From Crossaster papposus (Eukaryota; Echinodermata; Asteroidea; Velatida; Solasteridae): a stretch of 64,000 nucleotides of DNA. Where the stretch lies: assembly GCA_037893245.1 (NCBI GenBank), contig JBAIAA010000409.1, positions 2,657,001 to 2,721,000 on the forward strand, read 5' to 3'. The notes under the pieces were generated by a model, which was given only the letters and a program-made list of their open reading frames with translations, was not told where the DNA came from and did no database searches. The position numbers and the translations under genes were made by a program. Positions 43,825 through 55,503 of the stretch are shown one piece after another (within the stretch, counting starts at the first letter, position 1; each line of letters starts with the position of its first letter).

Positions 43825-44692
43825 TGTGGCGAACGGCGCAGACTGGTATGCAAGTCTATTCCTTGTTATGCATTGTAGTAGTGTAATACGCGACCCACTG
43901 GGTTACGTCATTGGTTTTAGCCAATAGGGCAACAGTAATAGCCACGTGCTGGGCTCGCGTTCCAACACACTGTGTAGGTAGAATTTGTGCCCACATCTTT
44001 ATTGTATAACGTTAAAAAGAGAGTAAATAATTCCTGAGTACTTGTGGGGGTGGTTTTTTTGCTGGAGGCCGAACAATCAACACTGTTTGAGCTAGAGGAA
44101 CAGATTGCCTGCCGATTGAGATACAGGTACCGTTATAATCTATTCTAGTAAGTTATTCATTGTTCTCTATGTAAGTTATTCATTGTTCTCCAACAAGAAC
44201 TTGTTTATATTGTAAAACTATTTTAGGGTCAACTCACATTGATGTGTGCTTATCGTGTCCTTGTAGTTTCGCTCGGTGCAAGCAGAGTACAGTGCCATTT
44301 TCATTATAAACCACTTATTTAGTGATGGTCGCATAATTTAGGAGCTGAGAAAATAGGATATATGGGTTGAGCGATACGGGTTACATTTGTTGGTTACCTC
44401 TTGTGGGTTACACTTGCGGGTTACCGATTTAACTAGTTTCATTGCCTAATATTTATTATATATTATTCCAAGAGCCAATATAAATCAAGTGATTACGAGA
44501 GTAATTAAAACAAGTATAAACGATATATTGTTCCTTAACAGAAATAAACTGCCTCTCCATAATTGTACCCTTATTTTTGCATGAATCCACTAGGTTACCA
44601 ATCAACTACAAATCGGTGGCATATTGCTCCCCCCCCAAAAAAATCATATTTTTCGAAAGGCATAACAAGGAATCAAGGTGAGATCCGCCACA
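43825..44692 (+). repeat. Second copy of the Gypsy LTR (solo or 3' type)
   Basis: Begins TGTGGCGAACGGCGCAGACT and ends GATCCGCCACA like the LTR at 20737, same orientation, 868 bases. It lacks most of the 14-base array. By eye the shared parts differ by perhaps 5-10 %. Four bases GTAC follow it (44693-44696), equal to the four before the first LTR. No purine-rich tract is seen just upstream, so a solo LTR is also possible. Confidence 0.8.
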
Positions 44693-45130
44693 GTACTCTT
44701 ACTACACTGGCCTATGAGAATCGTGTAGTATTTGTCATGGATGCCTATATGATGTTAGGGTTAAAGATAGAGTTTAAGTATGCAAGGCAGCTGGGCACAC
44801 ATCAAAATCGATAGTTTTCTTGAATATCACGGGTTCAAAACACGCACCGCACAAAGTCTGTATAATGTACGTCCCGTGTAAAGGCTGGTTCATCATAAAT
44901 GCAGTAGAGTTGGCAACAAACCGACAACGCCAGATGTACTCACAAAAACTGTTCCGATTGAATGCGGTTTACGGTATACTTTAACGATAATACTTGACCT
45001 CTTTGGTATAAGCTTACAGGTCGTATATTATAAATGGCCTCGAATCCAAACTAGTATGTATGTGAAATCTATCATTTGTTACCTAAAACATCTGCGGTGT
45101 GATCAAAGAGCGGATTTGGTCGTTGATCTT
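44693..45130. other. Unassigned sequence
   Basis: No gene or repeat border recognised. Confidence 0.5.
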
Positions 45131-45330
45131 AAGGCCTTGTCACACGGGGCAATTTAGGGGCAATCAGATTGCCGGCAACATTTTTGGGCAACCCCGAGGC
45201 AACTTTTGTTTACGCAATTTTCATGACAAACGCGGCAATTTTGAAGCAACGCGCGCGCAATTAAAATTGCACGCGCATCGACCAATCAATCAGTATAGGG
45301 AGTAAATAATTTTAAAAAGAAACGCAGCAA
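45131..45330. repeat. MITE end, GGCCTTGTCACACGGGGCAA type
   Basis: AAGGCCTTGTCACACGGGGC followed by repeated GGGGCAA/GGCAACTTTT words is the look of a Harbinger-like MITE terminus. I see no matching right end, so only one half is present or the element is truncated. Confidence 0.5.
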
Positions 45331-46260
45331 ACACACGTACTTGCAAACCTGTTGTATTCACCACGGGTGTGTCTCCACTGTTTTTTGATTCTCTATTCTC
45401 TATTCTCTGTTCTCTATTTTATTTCTCGGCAAACATCAACAAATACACAACAAAATTACAAAGAATACATAAAATGAAAGCTTTAGATAACAAAACATAA
45501 TAACCAAGACAAAGACAAAATACCATTCAGCTCCACAAGGATTACCCAAAAGAAACATTGTTCCTGTCGAGGGGTTTGAATGGGATACAATAAACAATGA
45601 TATAACAAGATTGTAATTATAATTATTTAAAAAAAAGTGAAATTTATTTAGTGAAAGTCAAAAAAAAATATATAAAAAAAAATAAAAATATTAAAACAAG
45701 AAATTATAATAATAAATAATAATAATAAATAAATAAATAAATATTTTTTTCTACTTTTCAAAATGGGTACTTTATTTCTGCTATCGTTCAACAACAGAAA
45801 CAGAACAATTAAATGGCTACAAAATCAAATGAATACATGTATATACAAAAATAAAAGATTAATTGACAGATGATATTTTGAATGATACGATAAATCAAAG
45901 AAAGTAAACTTTAGTCAAAAATGAAAACAAGTACCAATGCCGCCGCGACTAGCCTATTAGCTGTATACTACTGCCAACCCGGCCAGACACGGCGACAGCA
46001 CATGATTACATAATACAAAAAATGTAACACACAAAGGGAAAAATACATTTGTTATAATGGAAATAACAAGAAAAGAAAAACAATGATAACTTTATGAGGG
46101 TATGCAGGGGAGGAGGAAAAGGGGCATGGGGTTCTTGGCGTCAGGATGTGGGCAACGAGTGCTCACTACCAGTCGCCCATGCCGGCGTGGGTGATGGGTC
46201 CGGGTGATGACAAAAGTCATCGCGGTTCGCCTCTGGCTTTCGGCGAGTCCTACCCGAACA
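45331..46260. other. A/T-rich simple sequence and LINE 3' region
   Basis: About 45380-45760 is very AT-rich, with (AATAA)n and (AAATA)n runs. Read on the - strand this would be the 3' tail side of the LINE fragment at 46613-47095. A GC-rich stretch at about 46140-46260 (GCCGGCGTGGGTGATGGGTC) is probably its 3' UTR. No gene. Confidence 0.45.
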
Positions 46261-46264
46261 CCGT

Positions 46265-46738
46265 CAACCCAGGTAGGAGGGGTGGGGGATAAGGTTAAAC
46301 GATAAAAAGAAAATTGGAATTAATTAAACAAAAATATTAGATCAACCACGTAAGTTTAGTTTATTCAAGAGAAAAAAGGGTCTCGTTAATAGACAATTTA
46401 GTGAGGAATTTAATAAGGGTGTCATTACAATTATAATAATGATAATCCAGGATGACTTTAGCTTTTAGCCGGTGGGTCAAGATGATACACCGTCAACCCG
46501 ATACACCGAACACCGCCAACCCAGGTAGGAGGGGTGGGGGATACGGTTAAACGATAAAAAGAAAATTGGAATTAATTAAACAAAAATATTAGATCAACCA
46601 CGTCAGTTTAGTTTATTCAAGAGAAAAAAGGGTCTCGTTAATAGACAATTTAGTGAGGAATTTAATAAGGGTGTCATTACAATTATAATAATGATAATCC
46701 AGGATGACTTTAGCTTTTAGCCGGTAGGTCCAGATGAT
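46265..46738. repeat. Tandem duplication of about 220 bases, offset 252
   Basis: 46265-46485 and 46517-46738 are almost identical (CAACCCAGGTAGGAGGGGTG through CTTTAGCTTTTAGCCGGT), differing at only a few positions. The second copy includes the C-terminal codons of the LINE fragment on the - strand. Confidence 0.9.
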
Positions 46739-47095
46739 AAGGGGAGCAGTGAAATTGGTTGTTCGGTAGAGACAGAACATAACATTCTTGAGGCTAATAA
46801 TAAGGTAGTTTGCCAGGCACACGGCCTCCCTACGTCGACCCCGAGCGTGCGGAAACAGGCCCCAGTAGATGTCAAAGTCCAGCTTAACGTCAGGAAGAAG
46901 AGAGGAAAGGCGACGATGCAGGAGGTTGAGGATGGGCTGAATGGATGGACACAAGATGAAAATATGGTCTATTGTGCCTCTCTCGCTGCACCAACCACAA
47001 GAAGATGAGATGGCAGGATTCGGGTGATGAAGGACAGTAAGCGGCGAAAGAATATTGTGGAAGAGTTTGAATTCGAGGTCGGTGGTTGGTAAATG
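46613..47095 (-). pseudogene. Tx1-like LINE ORF2 C-terminus, 5'-truncated
   Basis: On the - strand: CGWCSERGTIDHIFILCPSI (C-terminal zinc-type motif), LDFDIYWGLFPHARGRRREA, VCLANYLIISLKNVMFCLY and a short tail to a stop near 46613. This is the post-RT region of Tx1/L1-type LINEs, comparable to the CPHCARLETLEH region of the 34-39 kb element but a different family. There is a frame change between the zinc motif and what precedes it. It abuts the unknown family gene at about 47095. Confidence 0.7.
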
Positions 47096-47434
47096 GACTT
47101 ATCATCAGGTGCCTGAGAACACAATTCCTCGGACAGGAAATGTGCAAGATCAAATTTATTATCAGGGAGCGACAGAAAGTTTGTCCAGTTTTTTGGGAAG
47201 AGGCACATCACTACCCTCAACAAGTCGTCTGATTGGTCGAGCTGCCTTCGTGCGTCGTGTCCTGGTACCACCCTTGATTGTCTCTTCTCTATATCTGTCG
47301 AACACAACTTCTACCCCTTGATAGTGAGAAACCTTCATTAGTACTGCTCTTACATAAATGTCGACCAAATCCCCAAAAGGTCACTGCCTTTTCAGGCTTT
47401 CCCAGAGCAACCACCAGTGCTTGTCCATCAATGG
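47095..47434 (-). pseudogene. Unknown multi-copy family gene, distal segment
   Basis: Encodes IDGQALVVALGKP, FGDLVDIYVRAV, VEVVFDRYREETIKGGTRTR, RPIRRLVEGSDVPLP and, nearby in another frame, FLSLPDNKFDLAHFLSEEL. I recognise these blocks as belonging to a large family of uncharacterised proteins present in many copies in cnidarian, echinoderm and lancelet genomes. Function unknown. It is separated from the preceding segment by the MITE at 47438-48678, and a LINE fragment cuts it off at about 47095. Confidence 0.65.
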
Positions 47435-47437
47435 TAA

Positions 47438-48678
47438 AGGCCCGGTCACACTTACACGACGCACGGCTCGCGCATTGAAAATTAATTTAAAATGAAAAAT
47501 GTGATCAGTGCGTCGTTGTGCGCCCAACTTTTGTCAGAATTTGGGAGAAGCTAGCGAGTTGACAACGAATGCACAGCGTGTTGCTAGCGCGCTGCGCGTA
47601 TACAAGGCGCATACAGAGCGCATACATAGCGTATACAGAGCGCACATGTTAAACAATCGAACACATGCACAACGTGTTGCTAGCGCGCGGAACGAATGGC
47701 ACGCGCATGCACCGCGCGCTCAACGCACAGCCAGCGAACGGCAGCGTTCACGTGAGAAGTGAGTCACGAAGACAGAGGAGAAGTGATGAGGAGTTGGGGG
47801 CAGGAACCGTTTTGCGCCTGTCACACATACACGACGCACGACCCGCGCACTGAAAAATTAGCAATTTTGGCCAGTGCGTTGTCGTTCGCTGGATGTGCGT
47901 AAGCATTCGTTACTCGTTCGTCGAGCGCGCTGGACCAACGCTATGCATTATTTGTAATTCGCTGTGTGCGTCGGGATTTTTGTGCATGCACAAAAATGTG
48001 CGCGGAGCTGGACGCATGAATGTACACGCCAGAAGAACGCCAGACACACGCGGAGCACACACACTTTGCATTCGTTCGATTTTGTAACATGTTTGCTCTG
48101 TATACGTTCTGTATGCAACTTGTATACGCGCAGGGCGCTAGCAACACGTTGTGCATTCGTTGTCAACTCGCTAGCATCTCCCAAATTCTGACAACAGTTG
48201 GGCGCACAACGATGCACTAATCTGATTTTTTGATCAGATCAGATCAGAATATTAAATTAGGATCAGTGCGTCGTTGTGCGCCCAACTTTTGTCAGGATTT
48301 GGGAGAAGCTAGCGGTATAGCTAGCGCGCTGTGCGTATACGGGGAGCATACATAGCGTATACAGAGCGCACATGTTAAAACATCGAACGAATGCACAGCG
48401 TATGCTCCGCGTGTGTCTGGCGTTGGTCCAGCGCGCTCTGCGCGTGTCTGGCGTCCTTCCAGCGTGTACATTCATGCGTCCAGCTCCGCGCACATTTTTG
48501 TGCATGCACAAAAATCCCGACGCACACAGCGAATGACAACTAATGCATAGCGTTGGTCCAGCGCGCCCGACGAACGAGTAACGAATGCTGACGCACACCC
48601 AGCCAACGACAACGCACTGGCCAAAATTGCTAATTTTTCAGTGCGCGGGTCGTGCGTCGTGTATGTGTGACCGGGCCT
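47438..48678. mobile_element. Harbinger-like MITE, 1,241 bases, TAA target duplication
   Basis: Terminal inverted repeats AGGCCCGGTCACACTTACAC / GTGTGACCGGGCCT with TAA at 47435-47437 and 48679-48681. The interior is a patchwork of related arms. 47505-47640 recurs inverted at about 48120-48225 and direct at about 48258-48400. A second terminus-like stretch at 47815-47893 (CACACATACACGACGCACGA) is the reverse complement of 48590-48672. Degenerate GCGCATACAGAGCGCATAC words fill the arms. No protein. Confidence 0.85.
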
Positions 48679-48681
48679 TAA

Positions 48682-50410
48682 GGCAAGACGATGAGTCGTG
48701 AACTTTAATAGCTTCAGGACAGACTATTATCTTCAGTTGACTTATCTGCCAGTAAAGACTTATTTCCACTGCGGAGTGTACCCTTCATTTCAGCAAGTGA
48801 TACATGAACTGACAGAAGCTCATGCTTTAGGGCAGCTGGCAGGTCAACTGGACGACCTGCTCATGGCAGTAACCATGCGTTGGAGGACATTTCTGTCTGC
48901 TTTTAGGATAGTTCTCTTGTCTTTGTCTTTAGTGTTTTTGGCCACTTCATATACAGAGATGCAAATGTTTTGGCCTTACTCCTGTGTAGAATTGCATGGA
49001 TTTGGACATTGTCACGTGGCTCATGTACAATCATCCTCTCCTTAACGAATGTATTCACTTCTTCTTGTTCGAGTTCGTTAGAACAAAGTAATGATTTTTG
49101 TATTGCCTCTGTTGCTAGGTCTTTTTGTGGCGAGATTTTGCAATGACCCTGGTGAAACTGATGCAAACACCTTGAAGCTATGGAAGGCTGAGAGCAATGC
49201 CATCTCATCGTCGTCCCGTTTTTGCCGTGACTTGGTCGCTTCTTTGTGAACACGTGTTTTTCTAGGACAGTGGTTGTACATTGAATGGGTTTCAGCTGCA
49301 ATGTGAGACCTCAGATTATACGAAAGGGTCCATCTACAAAGCGTTGATGTTGTCTTCGTGATGCCAATAATGCCACCTCCTTTCTTTCCTGTGCCATTTA
49401 CCCACTCCATGGCTTGGTCAGGATCTACTTGGTTAAACTTGTTAACAGAACGCTTGACAACAAAGTTACTACTTTGAAACTCCAATAACACAGGTTCTGG
49501 AAGCTGGTGCATCTCGGCTATATACACCGGGTCCCATCTTGCGTAGTCGAGGTGGTCATACCGCTTGAAGTATGGCAACGTCAGACTGCAGGCGTGGAGA
49601 TGAAGGTCACATATTCCATCACGTTGAGCTTGGGTGAATTTCAACAGTATTGAGACCATGTCCATGTAGTTCCACCAGAAGACGAAGTTTACATCATCAG
49701 ATTTACTTGCAAAGAAATCCTTCAGAAGCTTGTGAAACCGTTTCTGCTTCAGAAATGTTATCAGCTCTGGAATTCTTTTGGAATTGTCATCAGCAGCCAT
49801 TGCAGAAACTTCATCATGGCATTCCTTGTCTTGTCTGCAGCAAACAAGAGTAATGTTGGTAACAAAATCCGCCGCAGGGCTTGCAAGGTAAGTCTGTGAG
49901 CTCTAATAGCCTTGTTGAATGCTTTTCCTGGCAGGACAAGCTGCACAGCACCCTCTCCCAGCAATCCACTCTCCATCCAAACTTCAGCTAAACCAGATCC
50001 AGCCATGTGATCTCCTATTGCCTTCAGGAAGTTTGTCGCGGTATGAAGTCCACCAAGGCGAGGGGTTAATTTATTCCGGTATTCTTTGACGGACCACTTC
50101 AGTTCCATGAGTTACAGAATAGTGCTTGGTCCACTGTAATGCTCCTGGCCAAGATGTGAAGATATTGCAATGCACCTCTTTACAACTGTATTTAGCGTAT
50201 CTAACTCATGCGCCGGAGCAAGAATTATGGGCAAATATCTTACTGCTGTCTGCTCTGGTTCTTCTGATGAGACTGACTGATTGAATGCTGTCCAGGAAGG
50301 TTTTTGTGTCAGATTCTTGAGGTCGCAGGAAGAAAGCCATGTCCGTTGCTTGTGCTCGCTTTGCAAAATCACTGTCTTGTGATGTATTGTTTCATTTCTA
50401 CGAAACATAT
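48682..50410 (-). pseudogene. Unknown multi-copy family gene, middle segment
   Basis: In - strand order: WTAFNQSVSSEEPEQTAVRY, LDTLNTVVKRCIAISSHLGQ, GGLHTATNFLKAIGDHMAGS, EGAVQLVLPGKAFNKAIRAH, FVFWWNYMDMVSILLKFTQA, HLDYARWDPVYIAEMHQLPE, VVKRSVNKFNQV and GGGIIGITKTTSTLCRW. These are the conserved central blocks of the same multi-copy family (LGGxHTxxNFLxxIG, FNRAIRAHK-like and FxWxxYxxMVxxLLxFxxAxR patterns). Interrupted in several places. No catalytic motif I can name. It could be a domesticated or mobile-element-borne gene. Confidence 0.65.
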
Positions 50411-50441
50411 TAATAATTGGAATTGGGAGTGATTGTTTTGC

Positions 50442-51804
50442 TTAAACGGTGCATGAAGGCTCCAAGCTGAAATTTGTAAATGTCACCAACATTAAGAGTT
50501 TTATGAGTTTTGAATGTTCAAGCATACCAACTGAATTAATCACTCTAAATGCACATTTTTGTAGGTTAAAAAGTATGGTAATTCGACTAGCACAACAATT
50601 ACCCCATGCCAGAACCTCATATTTTAAATATGGCAGGATCAATGTATTATAAAGCATGAACAGTATGTCATGTGGGAAAAAGATTTTAAGCTTACAAAGA
50701 ACACCTACATTCCTTGAAATGATGAAACAAATATTATTAATTTGGATTTTCCAAGAAAAAGTAGGATCAATATACAAACCCAAAAATTTAACATAATTAA
50801 AATAATTCATAGTTATGTTATTAATATAAATATTAGGTAGGTGAGGCCATGATTTTTTTAGTGAACAACATACACGTAGTTTTTTTAATATTAAGGGACA
50901 ATTTATTTGCTTTGAGCCAATTAGATATTTTATATAATTCCCGATTGACTATATCTGCCAGTATGTAAATATTATTATGACTAAGAAATAAGTTACTGTC
51001 ATCAGCGAACATAATAAAAGAACTTAATTCTGAAGATTCGTCAAATAAGTTAAGAGGGCCTAATATTTCGATCTTAACAAGATCTTCTTCAGAGACATAA
51101 TGACCGTGTACACAAAACAAACATATATAGGGCAACATGCAGCATGATGTACATCATAGCTGACGGGAGAAACACAAAAGAAAAGCCTGTACAGAGTTAT
51201 GTGGAACAACAACAGGAGGATTAGGCTGAAGGGTTAAAAGAAAGGTCAGTGTGGGTAGGATCAAAGAAAGAACTAACAAATAAGTGTTAATAGAAGAAGA
51301 TTTGTGAAAATTATTTATGTAAATAGAGAACAAAAGTGGTCCGAGTATGGATCCTTGAGGAACTCCAAGAGAGATTTTTGGGAGTGAAGACTGATAACCC
51401 TCTAAATACACAAATTGATGACAATTTGACAGGTAATTTTTAAACCACTCCAGAGGAATGCCTATAATGGGCAAGTTTGGAAAAAATAATGTCATGAAAC
51501 CCATATTGGGTATCGGATATGATATTATGCTCATTACAAAACTTAGTGGTGCGGCTATAAACAATACGCTCAAGAGTTTTTGAAAAAGTTGTTGAAACTG
51601 CAATTGGCCTATAGTTGTTTACAAAATTCGAATTTCCACTTTAAAAAATAGGTGTAACCCTGGCAACCCAGGAAATATTCCTGTTGAGATCGAGAGATTC
51701 ACGATATGGGTCAAAGGCTTGAAAATAACCAAACTAATTTCCTTTACAATTGAACTGTTAATTAAATTATGACCTGCACTTTTTCTTGGGCAATTTAAGC
51801 ACAA
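50442..51804 (-). pseudogene. CR1-like LINE reverse transcriptase, broken
   Basis: In order: KSAGHNLINSSIVKEI, HIVNLSISTGIFP, GIPLEWFKNYLSNCHQFVYL, SLGVPQGSILGPLLFSIYIN, IMFADDSNLFLSH (catalytic box), ISNWLKANKLSLNIKKT, VKFLGLYIDPTFSWKIQI and LPYLKYEVLAWGNC. This matches CR1-group RT. The motifs are spread over three frames, so at least two frameshifts exist plus a damaged stretch near 51600. Confidence 0.85.
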
Positions 51805-52153
51805 TATCTATAACTTCTTGTTCAGTTACTGGGGCAAAGAAAACGGAATTCAGATTAGGATTATACAAATAGTCAGAAAAATTGCATGTGTTAGGGGGAT
51901 TTTATCGCTGAGGGTTTGACCAATTGTAGTAAAGTAATTATTAAAATGATCAGCTATAAGATGCTATTGATTATAGATTTTTGTTTACTGCTAATTACAT
52001 TATTTAATTTTTTGTCCATGAATTCCGGATATTATATTTATGTTGTTTAAACTGCGCAATATAATAGTTGCGTTTAGAGTTACGGTGAACATTAGTTAGA
52101 ATATTTTTATAACGCACATATATTGTTCTATTTGAATTATTAGGATGGGATAT

Positions 52154-53570
52154 CAGGCCCGTCAGATGGGGGGGGGGGGGGCGACGGTTGCGAACGCCCC
52201 CCCTTTGAAAATCTTTTTTTTTTTTTTTTTTTTTTTTAAGGTTAAGAGAATGATGGCGCTTTCCCATCCAGTGACATTCCTCTCTCTGTGACTTGTATGG
52301 CTTAATTTAAGCACGAAATAGTCTAGGCCCGTTATGTCCGAAATAAATGGAGTGGGCGAACACTAAAGACTAGATGACCGTATGGTATAAGATAAATCAA
52401 ATGTGATTTTATTTGGGGTGCGAGGGGAGAATTGTAATCGCAAATTCTCTTGTGTTAGCAATAGCAGTGTTTTCGTGTCTTTACTGTTATGACACTCGTC
52501 AGTTGCAGGTAGGTGATTCCATGGTAAGGAATCGGGTCTAACTCGCAAGGTGTGTGGGTTTGGTGTGGTTACAATCAATGAACGTGAATTCCAGGTATTT
52601 GGAACTTAGCCATATTATTTATATTGGGTCCGTATTATTTCTCTTGTATAGAGAGCAGTATGTTGGGTTACAACTGTGTTTTTTTACTGCTTGGTGTTTT
52701 AATTGTTACGGTCCGGTTGTTTATGGCTCGGTTGCTGATTGGAATTGGCGTTTTTGCGTTCGCATTTGCCAGAGAAGAGGTTTGATATTTGTTGGTTAAG
52801 TGATCTCATTGTTACCTTTTTTCGGTTTATTTCTTGCCATGGCTTTCCTATGCGGAAATTGTATATGAATATAATGAATATATTCGGATTGTGGGGCACA
52901 TTGTAGGCAAGAAAAACCGTTTGGTTTGTTTTGGTTGATGAGATGTTTTAGGAGGGATGTTTCCCTGGTTTTGTTGGTATTCGCTGGGGTATATATGTAC
53001 AGTTTGCGTACGTAAGATGGGTAGCGTGCAAAACGGCGTGGAAAGTTCCAACTAAGGGCTAGGCTGACGTCATTAATGCGCAAACAGACTACTGCGCATA
53101 CTTATTATGCACGAACGGACATGTGCTTTAGTGTTGCTACGACAGTTGATTTTTAACCCGGATTTTTAGTACTGATTAAGACATGGTTTTGAAACAATAA
53201 TCTGACATAACGGTGTTACTTAGTCTATTTATGCAAATCACGACTTGGAATTAAAAGGATAGAAGGGAAATAAACGGTGTTTTCTCATTTTCTTGTACAC
53301 TTATTTACACACGTGACCATGTTTTGTCACGTGATCACACGCTGCAACTCGTCAACGGACTGGTGGTGGAAGGTTGTTAAGATTGTTGTAGAATCATGTC
53401 AAAAACTAATTCCGGTATTTCTGTGCGTCGACCAACAAGAAAGGTAAACTATGACACCATAATGGAACATTAAAATAAGAGAATGAGCGTGTTTCCGAAG
53501 GAATTTTTTTTTTTTGACTTTTTTGTTGTTGAAAACGCCCCCCCTTTGAAAAAAGTGTCTTACGGGCCTG
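52154..53570. mobile_element. DNA element with CAGGCCCGT ends and GATAT target duplication
   Basis: Ends CAGGCCCGT (52154) and ACGGGCCTG (53570) are inverted repeats, flanked on both sides by GATAT (52149-52153, 53571-53575). Near each end is GAACGCCCCCCCTTTGAAAA or a close copy (in the same orientation), with G and T homopolymers. Length 1,417 bases. No transposase recognised. Superfamily is open: 5-base duplication and this tip do not settle it. Confidence 0.75.
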
Positions 53571-53589
53571 GATATGTACCTGCGATGGA

Positions 53590-54545
53590 GCTAATTTGTA
53601 TGATAAATTGATTTACAAATGCTAACAGTAACCCAAGGGGATTTAGGAATTGTTTTCCGGGAAGGAGGCTTCTTTTTTGCAGTGGGGACATGCTTGTCTA
53701 AACGTAAATTTAAAATGTCCATAAAATTATCAAAAGCAATGTCTGCATCTGATGCAGAGGAGACATTTATCCAGTCACAGGAATTCAATTCACTTTTGAG
53801 GTAATTTAGCGTGTGTATTTCCGAGTATAGATTAATTTGTGATTATAACTATTAGCCGTTAAAGGAAATGATGTAAATATTGGGAAATGGTCTGAAATAT
53901 CCGTCACTAAAAGACCAGCATCTGGAAATGGTAAAATGTTAGAAAAATATTATCAGTAAGAGTATATAGCTGATGTTTGGGTAACTCTGGTAGGTTTATT
54001 AATTAGAGGTACATAATATGATGAATAAATAGCGTCTAAACATTTCTGTGACTGGACATTATTATCAACATTCATTAAGTTTAAGTTAAAATCTGCGCAT
54101 ATCAAACATCATTTGTTTTCTTTTGTGATAAGTTCAACTATACTTTGATGGCAGGTAATGAACTGATTGAAATTGGCACTAGGAGGTTTATAAATCACAC
54201 CAAAGAACAAATTCTTACATTGGCGAGGGGTGAAGATTTCAACAAAATATGCATTCTAGAGAGTCATTACCGAGATCATTCAAGTCAGGCCTTCGGATAT
54301 ACTGGATACTTGTTGACAGATACAAAGCTACACCTCCTACCATTTTCCCCTTGCTATTTTGGTTTCAAGGATGTAACCAGGCATATTCAAATTTATAATA
54401 CAATTGGTTATAAGCCAAGTTTCACTTAGTCCAATGATAGACGAATTATGATTAAAAGAGTGTAAGCAAGTTTTTTAGATTATCAAAAGTTTTTGGTAAA
54501 CTTCTTATATTAAAATGTATGATGGAAGAATTTATCAGGGGCATC
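53590..54545 (-). pseudogene. CR1-like LINE endonuclease domain, broken
   Basis: From the - strand: SIIHFNIRSLPKTFDNLKNL, SSIIGLSETWL (catalytic Glu), VGGVALYLS, LFFGVIYKPPSANFNQF, ICADFNLNLMNVDNNVQSQK and LINKPTRVTQTSA. A linker follows with AFDNFMDILNLRLDKHVP and SPWVTVSICKSI. AP-endonuclease order typical of CR1/L2 ORF2, with several stops and frameshifts. Confidence 0.75.
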
Positions 54546-54732
54546 ATGGTTGAACACAATTTACAAACTGATCATGAGAATAATAATTTGTTATATTAAA
54601 TTGATTTGAAGAGTTATCGGGATCATCAAAGTGAGTTTGGCCAACAGAATCCTGAGTTAATTCTATAAGAGTTTCCAAATTGGTGACTATGTAATGGGTG
54701 TCTGTGGTAAAGTCAGATATTACTTGAGACAA

Positions 54733-54945
54733 TTAATTGGGGTCAAGACTGTTGAATGGTAACGCATTCATGATACATAGTGGACAGTACCATGAATCAT
54801 CATTTCCCGGTAGTTTAAAATAATCAGCCAGTGTTAATTTTTTACAGTTCAGATAGGTCCAACATTTACAAGAATCACAACAAATTGCATTTTGACTTTG
54901 TGTTACTGGGTTACTACACACATTACATGGGAATCTAATTGGCAT
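54733..54945 (-). pseudogene. PHD finger at the head of the CR1-like ORF2
   Basis: 70 codons: FPCNVCSNPVTQSQNAICCD, CKCWTYLNCKKLTLADYFKL, WYCPLC. The Cys4-His-Cys3 layout of a PHD zinc finger is visible, but the usual His position reads as Asn (WTYLNC instead of W.H..C). An in-frame TAA at 54733-54735 separates it from MSQVISDF and the endonuclease. PHD fingers occur at the head of some CR1-group ORFs. Confidence 0.7.
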
Positions 54946-55163
54946 TGATTAATTAATAATTACTTAACAAGAAACGGCAACATCGATAAACTAAACCAAA
55001 AGACAAGATGTAAACAAAGACCAGGACTGACACCTATCACCCAATATTGTATCCGCAGGAAATTCTAATAGTAATGCACCAGGACATGTAATAATTTTAA
55101 GCCTATTGTGATGGAGGAGAAACCTACTTCTGTCCGTTGATGAGAAGCTAGCCGTAGCGGAAT

Positions 55164-55503
55164 TTAACCTTCTTGCCGGCTTGGTAGTTTTTTTATGACG
55201 TCCTTGAGTCCTCGTTTCTTTTCTACGTCCGCGGTGGGAAGATCTTGTAAGATGAAAATCCCACAGCTTGCAAGGGTAGCCTTGGCTCGCGTCAGATTGT
55301 GAGATTCAACAGCTTGACGTTCAGGTCGGTAGATGAACTTAGCCAAGATATGTCTAGGCTTATCAGAAGGTGACTTGGGGGCCCGGCCAGATGGTGGGCG
55401 TTTTCAATTTCTGGTTTGAGGTCACAATTTTCTGCCAGAAGATGTTTGATCTGCTCATATTGTAGGATGAGGACTCATTGGGAAGTTCAGGGATGCAACC
55501 AAA
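55164..55503 (-). pseudogene. LINE ORF1 C-terminal (RRM/CTD-like) part
   Basis: Reads FGCIPELPNESSSYNM, LLAENCDLKPEIENAHH, then after one frameshift PRHILAKFIYRPERQAV, LASCGIFILQDLPTADVEKK and a stop at 55164. This is the C-terminal half of an L1-type (Transposase_22-like) ORF1 protein. It continues the N-part at 58662-59024 across the inserted L2-like LINE. Confidence 0.8.
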
